From Nocardioides sp. TF02-7 (GTDB lineage Bacteria; Actinomycetota; Actinomycetes; Propionibacteriales; Nocardioidaceae): a stretch of DNA of 64,000 nucleotides. Each line of letters begins with the position of its first letter. Within the stretch, counting starts at the first letter, position 1. Where the stretch lies: assembly GCF_022437945.1 (NCBI RefSeq), contig NZ_CP092535.1, positions 4,321,001 through 4,385,000 of the forward strand, read 5' to 3'. The notes beneath the pieces were generated by a model. It was not told the origin of the DNA and made no database searches. It saw only the letters and a program-made list of their open reading frames with translations. This document shows positions 30,432-40,476 of this stretch, piece after piece. The position numbers and the translations under genes were made by a program.

Positions 30432-33400
30432 TCAGCCGGCCCACTCCACCTGGTCGAGCTGGAACCGAGGCTGCCACTGCACCGTGCTGCCCACCGCGCG
30501 GAAGCCGACGTCGATCCGCCGGACCGCGTCCTTGCCCGCCCAGCCGGCCAGGTCGACCTCGAGGGTGTTCCAGGTGTCCGCGGACACCGCGAACGACTCC
30601 TCGACCGGCTCGCCCTGCACGCCGGTCAGGCGTACGACGACCTCGTAGCCCGACGCACCCGGGGCGCCTCCGTAGGAGTCGAACCGCACCAGCAGCGACC
30701 GGGCGTCGCCGAGGTCGAGCGGCGTCTCCGGCTCCAGGTGGACCCACCGCGGCTCCTCCCCCGGCACCGCCTCCGCGACCGCCTCGAGCGCGCCGGTGCC
30801 GGCGTACGGGCGGCCGGGGCCGTTGGCGAACGCGCCGACGCTGGAGACCGACCGCACGTTCTCCCCCTGCCTCCCAGCCGTCGGTGTCGCCCTCGAAGTC
30901 CGAGATGGTCTCGGTGCGGCTCAGGCGCACGCTCGACCTGTCGGAGTCGGAGCCGCCACGCCACTTCAGCCGTGCGCCCACCCGGCTGGTGCCGGACCTC
31001 GCGTCGTCCGGCACCTGCACGAAAGTACCGGTAGCTGCGCTCGGTCACCCGGCCCCTGCTGTCGAGCCGGACCGCGGCGGACTCACGGCTGAGCTCCCAG
31101 CCGTCGGGCGCCTGGAACACCAGCCTGCCGGTGAACCTGCCCGGTGCGCGCGCCGTCACCGTCGCGTCGAAGGCCAGCACGTCGCCTGCTTCCGCGACCG
31201 TGCTCGCCGGCGACAGCGACACGTCGGCGGTGGGCCGCGGCGTCCGCAGCCGGGTCACGGTGATCCGGTGCCGGCCCGGGCGGAGGCCGCTGACGACCAC
31301 CTTCCCGTCGACCAGTGACGCACGCCCGCGCAGCTCCCCGCGGTTCCACACGGTGCGGCCGTCGACGACCACCTTCACGCGCTTGCCGGCGACCGGCGAG
31401 ACGAACGTCGGCCGGGTGCCGGCCGGCACCCGCAGCCGGGCGTCGAAGACCCGCCCGCGGTTGGTCCAGGCCAACCGCACCTTGCCGTGCCGCGTCGGCA
31501 CCGTGCCCTCGGCCCACCGCAGCGAGCCCGGCCGCGGCGCGACCTGGAACCGGGCGAAGCCGTCAGCGAGCGGGTTCACGCCCAGCACGTGGGTCGACAG
31601 GCTCGCGGTCGGCCCCGCGCCCCACCCGTGGGCGAGGCTGGAGAACTGCTGGAGGTTCGGGTCGCCGTTCGGCTGCACGTGCTCCCAGAACGTCGAGCCC
31701 GGGTCCTGCCGCAGCTGCCAGCCCCAAAGCGCTTCATCAGCGTGAACGCGCTCTGCTGCTGCAGCGGCGTGCTCCCGGGCGCGGTCAGCCGGGCGTCGAC
31801 CTCGAACCAGCTCGGCAGCGGCGCGTAGAACGGGCTGAGCGAGGCGTTCGGCGTCGACGGCGACACGGTGAGCGAGCCGATGTCGCCCCACGAGTTGCGC
31901 CGCAGGTGGGTCATCGCGCGGCGCGCCTTCGATCGGTTCGCGACCCCGGCCAGCACCGCCGCCGCGTTGCCGTCCTGCGGGTAGGCCGAGGGGATCTCGG
32001 TCGACAGCCGGTAGGCGCCGGCCTCCGCGTCCCACAGCTGGTCGTTGATCGCCCGGCGCACCTCGTCGGCGCGGGCGGCGTACCCGGCCGCGGCGGCGCG
32101 CTCGCCCGCCGGCCGGGCGAGGGCGGCCAACTGGTCGAGGTTCCTGGCGTAGAGGGCGTTGATGTAGGTCTCGTGGCCGCAGTTGCGGTAGCCGTAGTGG
32201 CCGCACGACCCGGACGCCTCCATCGAGAGCAGCCCGGTGTCGTCGCGCTGCTCCTCCAACCACGCGACCGCGCGCTCCATCGCCGGCCACCAGCGGCGCA
32301 GGTAGCGCTCGTCGCCCGTCCAGCGGTGGTGCTCGGCCATGTTGGAGACGAACCAGGTGACGTACTCCCCGTAGTTGCGCAGCTCGTTCTGGTTGTGCTG
32401 GCCGACCAGGCTGGCCGCGGGGACGTAGCCGTCGTCGAGCTGCTGGGCGGCGAGCGAGCTCAGCGAGTTCTTCAACGCCGCCTCGTCACCGGTCGAGAGC
32501 CAGACCACCGGCGCCTGGACGGCGAGGTCGCCCTGCCAGATGATCCGGTCCCGCTTGCCGCCGTCGTAGATGACGTCGGTGTCGGGGTCGGCGTGCGGCA
32601 CGACGTCGTCGGCGTGGTCCGGCTCGCCGGGCTCGTACGGCCAGTTCTTGGCCGTGTCCGGCCGGTCGGTGTTGATCTGCACGGTGTAGGCGCCGGCGTA
32701 CCAGATCTTGTTGAGCAGGTGGTCGCTGGAGAGGAAGTGACCGCGGTAGTCGCGGAGGCGGTCGCCCTGCCCCGGCGCGGCGGTGAACCGCATCCGGACC
32801 TCGTCGACCTCGACCCAGCCCGGTCCGTCGAGGAACAACGTGGCGTAGCGGTAGCCGCCGCGGAGGACCGGGTCGGTCAGCCGCGCAGGCAGCTCGGCCT
32901 CGGCGAGCGGCAGGGCGTGGCTGTCGGAGTCGTAGGTGTAGGGCTGGCCGGGGAACCCGTTCCAGATGTTGGCGGTGTCGCACCCGGGCGCGTGCGCCGC
33001 CTGGCCGTCGTTCTGGCCGGGGAAGCGGGCGAGGTACTGCAGCGACTCGCTGTAGCAGACGCGCAGCCCGGGTCGCTCCTCCGAGGCGCCGGTCACCCGC
33101 ACCTGCACCGGGCCGGAGACCTCCTTGCCGAAGTCGACGACCACGATCGGTGACTGCGTCCGGTCACCGGGGCTGGTGATCCGCACGGTGTCGCCGTCGG
33201 CGCGGGAGCACGTCGCGGACCGCGCCGTCGATGCCCCCACCCCGCGCGCGGGCCAGCTCGACGGACTCGGCGCGGACGGTGCGGCGGGCCGGCGCGAGCA
33301 CGTAGTCCTGCCACTGCCCGCGGGCCGGCCGGTAGCCCTGGTCGCGCCACGGGTTCCCCCTTGCCGGGCGCCGACGGTGCCGAGCGCTGCGCGGGCTCAG

Positions 33401-33564
33401 CGGGCTCAGCGGGCTCAGAGGGCGCAGCGGCGGTGACCGCCGTCGGGGCGGCCGCCGCGCTCGCGGCGTCGCCCGGGACGGCGCCGGCGCTCAGCGGGGC
33501 GAGGACGGCGATGCCGGTGGCAGGCCGCCGCGGCGAGACGGAGACGGTACGTCGTGCGGTGCAT
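30432..33564 (-). CDS. Secreted GH78-like alpha-L-rhamnosidase (several frameshifts)
   Basis: About 1040 residues. A signal peptide from ATG 33564 precedes a Pro/Glu-rich linker encoded by three 9-bp repeats (33393-33419). The N-terminal beta domains (VVVDFGKEVSGPVQVRV) are followed by the (alpha/alpha)6 barrel with KRDRIIWQGDLAVQAPVV, the GH78 acid-residue region, DDTGLLSMEASGSCGHYGY, and SFAHGWGAGPTASL. The C-terminal part is a jelly-roll carbohydrate-binding domain (ISDFEGDTDGWEAGE to WQPRFQLDQVEW). Frame breaks lie near 33535, 33358, 33215, 31722, 31025 and 30868. Start and stop touch the upstream GH78 gene (1-base gap), so the pair is an operon. Confidence 0.78.
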
Positions 33565-33565
33565 G

Positions 33566-36080
33566 TCAGCTCCTCGGCTCGACGGTGATGGTCGTCGTGC
33601 GGGACAGTCCGGAGAGGGTGGCCGGTCCGCTCGTGCGGGACAGGTCCGCCTTCTCGCCGTCGACCCGGACCTCGGCGGTGGCCGCTGCGGGCACGGTCGC
33701 GGTGTAGGTGGTCCCCGGCGGGGCCTCCACGACCAGGCGGAAGCCGCCGTCGGCGGTGCGCCGCCAGGCCGTGCGGATGGTGCCCTGCGGCGTCGGCACG
33801 GCGCCCTGCGCCCACTCAGGCCCTCGCTGGGCTGCGGCGAGACGTCGAAGGACTCGTAGCCTGCTGCGGTCGGCGTCACACCGAGCGTGTGCTCGGTCAG
33901 GAAGCTGGTCGGCGCGGCCGCCCAGCCGTGGCTCATGCTCGTGTGGGACCCCAGGCCGAGCTCGCCCTCCGGCGAGACGGTCTCCCAGAAGGTCCCGGTG
34001 CTGTCGCCCCGCAGCATGTGGCCCCAGGTGCGGCGGAGCACGTCCATCGCCCCCTCGGTGTCGCCCGCCGCGGCGAACGCCTGCAGCTCGTGGCCGGCGA
34101 CGAACGGGCTGATGTAGTCGGGGGACCGCGGTCCCCCTCCGTGGTGTCGGTGGCGACGTCGCCGTACGGCGTGCGAGCTCGCCCTGGATGAAGTCGAGCA
34201 CCCGCTCGGCCCGGTCCGGACCGGCGACGCCGGAGGCGACGGCCAGCGCGTTGGCGTCCAGCGGGTGGGCCGGCGAGCCGGCGATCGCGACGTAGGCACC
34301 CGCCTCGTCGTCCCACAGCGTCTCGTTCACCGCGTCCGCCGTGCGGTCGGCGTAGCCGCGCCACTCCTCGGCGAGGTCGTCGTGGCCGAGCTCCTCGGCG
34401 GCGTCGGCGGCCGAGGCCAGCGTGTGGACGTAGACGATGTTGTCGTAGGCCTCCCTTGCCGGCCTGGCCGTAGCCCCAGTGGCCCGACGCCCCGTCCGGC
34501 ACGTCCCACAGCCCGTCGTCGCCGACGCGGGGACTCCACCCACGCGACGTTGTCCTGCAGCGCCGGGAACCACTCCTCGAGGAACGCGCGGTCACCGGTG
34601 TAGAGGTAGTGCTTCCAGTAGTTCTGCATCCACCAGGCGGCGTACTCGCCCCAGTTGTAGGTGAACCCGCTCGGCTCCGGCAGGTAGACGCCGGGGATCT
34701 GGCCCTCCGGGCTCGGGTTGGCGGAGAACCACTCGAGGGCGTTCTCGGCCGGCACCGTCCTGGCCGGTCGTGAGGTAGCTGACGACGTTGGAGACGACGT
34801 TGTCGCCGCCCCAGTCGTAGCGGTCGCGCTTGGCGCCGTCGGAGAGGAAGACGTCACCCTGCGCGACCACCACGTCGTTGCGGACCGGGCCGGGCGTCGC
34901 CGGGTAGGGACGACCGGTGTCGGACGGGATCGTCGACATCTGCGTGGTGTAGGCGCCGGAGTACCACAGCCGGTTGAGGGTGTCGTCGCTGGAGAGGAAG
35001 GCGCCCTCGTACCGCGCCGGGCGGGGTTGGCCGGGTCGGCGGTGAAGTCCAGGGCGAGGTCGGCGGAGACGCAGCGAGCCGCGGCCGTCGAGGGAACACC
35101 ATCAGGTAGCGGAAGCCACCGCGGATCACCGGGTCCTCCAGCTCGCCCGCCTTGGTGGGTCGGAAGTAGTGGGTCTCGGTGGCGATGCGGAGAGGGGTCC
35201 TGGCTGAAGTCGGACTGCGTGGTGAGGAAGGTGTCGGACTCGCTGAACGCCAGCCCCAGGCGCGGCCGGCGCTTCACGTCGCGGACGTCGAGGGAGATCG
35301 TGCCGCCGACCTCGCGGCCGAAGTCGTAGACCACGTAGGGCCGTCCGAAGAAGTCGGACCGGGCGTCGATGCTCACTCCGCGGAAGGCGCCGGCCGGGGC
35401 GCGGACGGTGCCGCCGTACTGGGCGAGGCGGGCGTCCTTCGCCCCACTGGCCCACACGCTCGCGATCCGCGCACCGTCGCCGGGGTTGGCGGCGGTTGCG
35501 GAAGGTGACACGGTGACCCGGCCCGACCTCACGAGCGCGCCGGCACCTGGACGTCGTAGTGGGTCAGGCCGATGGGGCGCGCCTGCGCGGCGTAGAGGAC
35601 ATCCGGCGCGTGTGCACCCGTCGCCCCTCGACGAGCACGTCGTAGCGCGCGTCGGCGCTCCCGGCCTCCCTCGACGCGCAGCGGAACGCCTTCCGCTTCG
35701 GCACCCGCAGCATCGTAGGAGAACCAGCCGCCCGGACGGCCGGCCCCGGCCCGCCGCACCGGGACGCCGGCGACGGTAGCGACGTCGCTGGTGCCGGACC
35801 GCAGCCCGTGGGCGGCGGTCTCGAAAGGTCCGCGACGCCGCGGTGACGAAGTCGTGGTTGTGGCGGGTGACGTCGGCGACCCGCCGCGGGCGGACCGTTC
35901 GGCTGCGCGGCGCCAGGACGTACTTCTGGGCCTCCGAGGCGACGGCAGGCCGAGCATCGGCCCGTCGTCGTCGGCGGCCGCGGCGGCGGTGCTGGCGGCA
36001 GGGGCCGTGCCGAGCAGGGCGGCGACGAGAGCGCTCGCGGCGCATCCCGCGGCGATGGCGGTACGACGGCGTGACGGCAT
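33566..36080 (-). CDS. Secreted GH78-like alpha-L-rhamnosidase, second copy (many frameshifts)
   Basis: About 838 residues. ATG 36080 opens a signal peptide (TAIAAGCAASALVAALLGTAPAAS), supported by GGGAGG just upstream. Recognisable blocks, spread over all three frames, are PYVVYDFGREVGGTISLDVRDVK, RGGFRYLMVF, GAKRDRYDWGGDNVVSN (the GH78 catalytic-region motif), GFTYNWGEYAAWWMQNYWKHYLYTGD, NETLWDDEAGAYV, GTFWETVSPEGELGLGSHTSMSHGWAAAPTSFLTEHTLGV and a C-terminal beta domain ending TTTITVEPRS. At least ten indels are needed, the highest density in the window. The block order equals that of a normal enzyme, so I do not call it a pseudogene. Confidence 0.72.
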
Positions 36081-36207
36081 CGAGGGTCCTCCCGAGATGA
36101 AACCATTCAATGGGCCGGTCCAGAGTTTCTATCCGCTCCTCGCCCCGCGCCGCAAGGAACCACGGTGGCCGGATCCGGCCGCCGGTCGACCCGTATGAAA
36201 CGCCGGC

Positions 36208-37061
36208 TCAGCGGTCAGCGCCGGCGATCGCCGCGAGGACGTCGGGGGTCCGACTCCCACCGGGTGCCGGGTCGCGGCCAGGTGCAGGGCGACGTCGGTG
36301 ATCCCGGCCTCCGGCGTAGCGGCCGGCGAGGTCGTCGTACGCCGCCGGCGAGGCGAGCCACGGCTCGTCGGTGAACCCGGTCAGCAGCAGCCGGCGCATC
36401 CCGGCGACGTCGCGGCCGGCCTCCGTGCAGAGCTCGCCGAGCCGGTCGACCTGGCCGCGCACCTCGCCGAGCGGGTCGTCGGTCTGCGGGTTGGCGATCC
36501 AGCCCTGCCCGTGGCGCACCAGCCAGCCGCATGCCCCGCAGACCGTTGGCCGCGATCCAGAACGGCGGCCGCTGCTGCACCAGCCCGAGGCGCGATGGTG
36601 ACGTCGCGCGCCGACCAGTGGTCGCCGCGCACCGAGACGGACTCCCCCGGTCAGCAGCGCGTCGAGCTGGCCGACCCCTCCACGAACCGGTCGGCCCGCT
36701 CCCGCGGCGACCAGTCGCGGTCGAGGACGTCGCCGTCGGAGGTGTGCGCCATGCCGCCGGCGCCGATGCCGGGGTGAGCCGGCCCTGGGAGATCCGGTCG
36801 ATCGTCCGCACCGCGGAGGCGGTGGGCACCGGCGATGCGGAAGTTGGGCGGAGGTCACGAGCGTGCCGAGCCGGATCGTCGTGGTCGTCGCGGCGACCCG
36901 CGGCCAGGGTGGCGTAGGCGTCGTCCCACGGGGGTGTGCCCGCCCCACGCCAGGTGGTCGTAGACCCACGCGGTGTCGAAGCCGAGCTCCTCGGCCCGCC
37001 GCCACGCGGCGGCCGCCTCCGGCCAGTCGTCGACCGGCCACATCACGACGTGCGGGATCAC
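36208..37061 (-). CDS. F420/FMN-dependent LLM-class oxidoreductase (several frameshifts)
   Basis: About 285 residues after correction. It starts at GTG 37061 (IPHVVMWPVDDWPEAAAAWRRAEELGFDTAWVYDHLAWGGHTP) and continues through TTTIRLGTLVTSA, PTASAVRTIDRISQGRLT, RPPFWIAANG and HGQGWIANPQTDDPLGEVRGQVDRLGELCTEAGRD, all typical of the luciferase-like family. The last part (LAAIAGADR) ends at 36208. Six or more indels, mostly in G/C runs between 36300 and 36930, scramble the frame. The substrate is unknown. It lies between the carbohydrate island and the phenylalanine hydroxylase, oriented with both. Confidence 0.7.
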
Positions 37062-37087
37062 CCGCCCATTGTGGCGTCGACCGCCCG

Positions 37088-37987
37088 TCAGTGCGCCTTC
37101 GCCTTCTCGGGCACGCCGAGCCGGGCCGGCGTGTCGTCGTCGCACTCGGCGAAGAACGCGCCGACGGTGTCGACCATGTGCGCGAAGGACTCCGCGGCGA
37201 AGAGCACCTGCTGGTAGTGGGTGATGTCGTAGTCGATCGTCGCCATCTCGGCGAAGTCCAGCGGCCGGATCTGCATGCCGCGGAACTCCTCGATCTCGCC
37301 GTACGACGACAGGATGCCCGCGCCGTAGGCCCGCAGCTCCCCACCCTCGTGGAGCACGCCGAACTCGATGGTGAACCAGAAGACGTCGGCCACCATCTGC
37401 AGTCCCGCGCGGGTCTGCATCCGGCGAGCGGCGGCGCCGGCGAGCCGCTTCACCTCGGCGACCTGCGGGTCGGCGAGGAGGTTGCCGTGACCGATCACCT
37501 CGTGGATCAGGTCGGGCTCGGGCGTGTAGAGCGGGACGGCGTGGTGGCGGAGGTACTGCGTCGAGTGGAAGAAGCCGTCCTCGAGGGAGCCGTAGAACTC
37601 CTCCAGCGGCACGATGCCGGCCGCCGGGACGTAGGAGAAGCCGGTCAGCGGCTGCAGGCCGGCCGTGACCTCGTCGAGCTGCGGCACCCGGTCGCGGGGC
37701 AGGTCGAGCGCGGCGACGGCGTCGAGGTAGGCGCGGCAGGCGTACTTCTCGTGCAGCGGCGCGATGTGCTCGCACACGGTGCGCCACACCTCGTGCTCGG
37801 TGTCGGTGTAGTCGATGCGCGGCACCGGCCGGCCCGGGCTCCAGGCGAGCGCGGCGCTCGCGATGTCGTTGCGGCGGGCGCGGTAGGCGGGGTCGTTGAC
37901 CCCGGGGTGGTCGTCACCGAGGTGGACGGTGACGCTGCCGTCCTCGCCGGTGGTGACCGGGGAGTACAGCTGGGCTTCCTCGAACAT
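37088..37987 (-). CDS. phhA: Phenylalanine 4-monooxygenase (monofunctional, aromatic amino acid hydroxylase family)
   Basis: Intact 299-residue non-haem iron hydroxylase. The iron ligands are visible in PDLIHEVIGHGNLLADP (two histidines) and in FWFTIEFGVLHEGG (glutamate). The pterin-binding surface includes GFSYVPAAGIVPLEEFYGSL. Start ATG 37987. It converts phenylalanine to tyrosine using tetrahydrobiopterin and oxygen. No pterin-4a-carbinolamine dehydratase gene is in the window, so cofactor recycling must be encoded elsewhere. There is an intergenic stretch of about 100 bases upstream, to imuB. Confidence 0.93.
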   Translation of the reverse strand: MFEEAQLYSPVTTGEDGSVTVHLGDDHPGVNDPAYRARRNDIASAALAWSPGRPVPRIDYTDTEHEVWRTVCEHIAPLHEKYACRAYLDAVAALDLPRDRVPQLDEVTAGLQPLTGFSYVPAAGIVPLEEFYGSLEDGFFHSTQYLRHHAVPLYTPEPDLIHEVIGHGNLLADPQVAEVKRLAGAAARRMQTRAGLQMVADVFWFTIEFGVLHEGGELRAYGAGILSSYGEIEEFRGMQIRPLDFAEMATIDYDITHYQQVLFAAESFAHMVDTVGAFFAECDDDTPARLGVPEKAKAH

Positions 37988-38093
37988 GGCTTGTGGCCTC
38001 CGTGGGTCGACGTACGTCGGTGGACGTCCCTGCTCCCACGCTACGTCCGGGGAATATGTCCGGCAAGGAGGCCCGCAGGCGGGAAAACCGCCG

Positions 38094-39793
38094 TCAGTCG
38101 TAGGCCGCCTCGAGCTCCCATCCGCTGCGGCGGCACACGAGCAGCCAGGCACGCCCGTCGACGCCGACGACCTGGAACCGGGCCGCGAGTCCACCGTCGC
38201 CCTCCTCCAGCCACCACCCCTCGTCGACCGGCCACGGGCCGGCCCAGGACGTGACCGGCCACCACCGCCGGCCGCGTGCGTCGCGGGCCATGTCGGCGCG
38301 CGCGTCGCGGGCCGTGTCGGCGCGCGCGTCGCGGGCCGTGTCGGCGCGTGCGTCGACCCGGAACCGGGCGGGCTCGCCGCTGACCACCCCCCGCTCGGTG
38401 ACGCCGACCGGCCGTCCGTCGGCGTCGACCACCTCGGCCGGGAGCGCCTCGGCGAACACCCGGGCCGGTGCGGGACCGGGGACCCGCCCCGGCCACGGGC
38501 GGTCGAGCGGCCGCAGGCCGACCGGTCGCCCCCACGGCACCTGGGCCTGCCGGTCGGCGACGCCGCGGCCGCCCTGGAGCACCGGCACCCGGACCGCGTC
38601 GTAGCCGACCATCGCCTGCACCCGCGCCACACCACGGGTGACCTGCTCCTCGGCCCCGCCGCCCCACAGCGCATCGGCGTGGTCGGCGGCCGGCTCGACC
38701 GCCTCGGGCAGGAAGCGCACCCGCTCGACCGGCGCCGTGACCGACCCGGCGTCGCGACGGCTGCGGAGCGCTCCGCCCGCCCCTGCAGCTGCCAGTGCAC
38801 CCGGTCGACCAGGTCGCGGGAGGTGAAGCAGCGCGGGTGCAGCCAGGTGCGGGAGGAGACCCCGACGCCGCCCACGTCGCTGAACTCCGCCTCGACCCGC
38901 ACCCCGACGGCCACCAGCTGGCGGTCGGCGAGCCCCTGGACGAACCGCTCGGCGGTCGTGCGGACGCTGAAGCAGACCGCCTCCGCCGACTCCAGGGGCG
39001 GCTCGAAACCGACCTCGCACGCCAGCTCGGGTGGCGGCGTGCGGGAGCCGAGCGGGGTGGCGGCACTGCCGTGGAGGCGCCGCCAGACGCCCAGGCCGTA
39101 GGCACCGAACCGGTTGCTCACCTCCGCGGCCCCGAGCCGGGCGAAGTCGCCGAGGGTCGGCAGGCCGAGCCGGCGGAGCAGGTCGGCCAGCTCGCGGCCC
39201 TCGGCCGCCTCGGACCCGGCGGCACCGATGGCCCCGTCGGAGGCGTGGCCGAGCACCTGCACCGGCAGCGGGCGGAGGAACTCCGCCGCGCCTCCCGGCG
39301 GCACCACGACGCAGTCCTGGACCGCAGCCCGGCGGGCGGCCTGCTCGGCGGTGAACAGGTCGTCGGCCACCCCGAACCGGCAGTCCCACACCCCGGCGGC
39401 CACGAGGTGCTCGGCGACCAGGGCGGCGGCGTGGGGCTCGCCGCCGAAGTAGCGGCCCGGAGCGGGCACGGCCAGCAGCCCGGGGCGGATCGGCGCCACG
39501 CCCGGCCGGAGCTCCTCGACCGTGGCGAGCACCGGCTCGAAGTAGCGCGCGTCGCGGTCGGGGTTGGCCGGCAGCAGCACCAGCTCGGGGCACCGGGCCT
39601 GGGCGTCGCGCCGGCGCTGGCCGCGCCGCACGCCCGCGGACCGGGCCGGGCCGTTGCAGACCTCGACGACGTTGTTGGACAGCACCGCCGCGGGCTGGGC
39701 GCTGCTGAGGGCGGTCGCACCCGCCTCGGCCGCCTCGGCCAGGGCGGCCACCACCGACCAGTCCGGGCACCAGGCGACGAGCACCCGCGTCAC
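38094..39793 (-). CDS. imuB: ImuB: inactive Y-family polymerase-like mutasome protein (one frameshift)
   Basis: About 566 residues. The Y-family fold starts at GTG 39793 (TRVLVAWCPDWSVVAALAE). It continues with FEPVLATVEELRPGVAPIRPGLLAVPAPGRYFGGEP, LGLPTLGDFARLGAAEVSNRFGAYG and a little-finger region, and the acidic catalytic residues of active polymerases are not evident. In mycobacteria ImuB bridges the beta clamp, ImuA' and DnaE2. A probable missing base near 38770 breaks the frame before SVTAPVERVRFLPEAVE. The C-terminal third contains three tandem 24-bp repeats. The start overlaps the stop of imuA' (GTGA), so translation is coupled. Confidence 0.85.
38281..38352 (-). repeat. Three tandem 24-bp repeats inside imuB
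   Basis: Units at 38281-38304, 38305-38328 and 38329-38352 differ at only one or two positions and keep the frame, encoding RADTARDA-type octapeptides (the last variant has RADMARDA). A fourth, degenerate half unit precedes them. The array sits in the C-terminal third of ImuB in the region that links the clamp-binding part to the last domain, and could vary in copy number by slippage. Confidence 0.9.
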
Positions 39794-40434
39794 GCCGGCC
39801 GCCGCTCGTCCGCCACCGGGAACCGCACCTCCCTCGCGGCCGCGGCGCCGCCGCCACGGCGTACGACGACCCGCACGTCGCGCGCCCGCAACCGGCCCCT
39901 GCCCCCGGTCGAGGCCCTGCCACGCCACCCGCTCCGCGCTCAGCCTCGCCTCCGGACGCGGCCAGTCGCCCCACACGACGAGCACCGCCGACCTGGCCCG
40001 CAGGCGGGCGTCGAGCACCGAGGCGGACTTGGGGTCGACCCGGCCGGCCGGCTTGAGCACGACCACCTTGAGCACGTCGACGAGCGCGGCGGCGACCTCG
40101 AGCCAGAGGTCGCCCGGGTCGGGGACCAGCACGGTGCGGCGCAGCTCGATCCCGAGGTCGCTGGCGGCCTGGGCGCCGAAGTCGGGCCACCCGGCGAACC
40201 CCACCCACTCCCCGCCGCCGAAGCGCCCGCGGCGAGCATGAGCGCGAGCGAGGCGGAGTCGACGGTGTAGCTCGCGCCCGTGCGCAGCCGCACCAGCCCC
40301 TCGAGCGCAGGGTGCACGGGCACGGAGAGCCGGGCCGGCCCGCCCTCGAGGGCGCTGATCCGCTGGCGCAGCGCAGCGACGACCCCGGCGGGACCGTCGG
40401 TCCCGCGGACCACCTCGAGGGGCTGCGCGCTCAC
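39790..40434 (-). CDS. imuA': ImuA' (RecA/SulA-like mutasome accessory protein) (two frameshifts)
   Basis: About 215 residues with a degenerate RecA-like core: TVDSASLALMLAAGASAAGEWVGFAGWPDFGAQAASDLGIELRRTVLVPDPGDLWLEVAAALVDVLKVVVLKP. The first frame break is near 40220 (probably one missing base). The second lies in a five-C run near 39898; removing one base gives DRGRGRLRARDVRVVVRRGG and an end at DERRPA overlapping the imuB start. I prefer GTG 40434 (SAQPLEVVRG) because the furthest start, GTG 40452, lies inside the LexA box. It acts with ImuB and DnaE2 in damage-induced mutagenesis. Confidence 0.8.
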
Positions 40435-40443
40435 CCCGCCATC

Positions 40444-40461
40444 TTCGAACACATGTTCGAA
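40444..40461. promoter_or_regulatory. LexA (SOS) box controlling imuA'-imuB
   Basis: TTCGAACACATGTTCGAA contains TCGAAC-ACAT-GTTCGA, an exact match to the actinobacterial LexA consensus, with the palindrome extended by one base on each side. It lies 10 bases upstream of the preferred imuA' start and 16 bases beyond the stop of der, so it separates the housekeeping der gene from the SOS operon. Confidence 0.93.
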
Positions 40462-40476
40462 GGAATCAAGCCGACC

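Noticed and set aside
33566..36080. Second GH78 gene as a decayed pseudogene
   Set aside because: All conserved blocks are in normal order and spacing, there are no in-block stops or deletions, and the indels are single bases largely in runs, as elsewhere in the window.
38281..38352. Possible CRISPR array
   Set aside because: The repeats are directly adjacent without spacers and lie in frame inside imuB.
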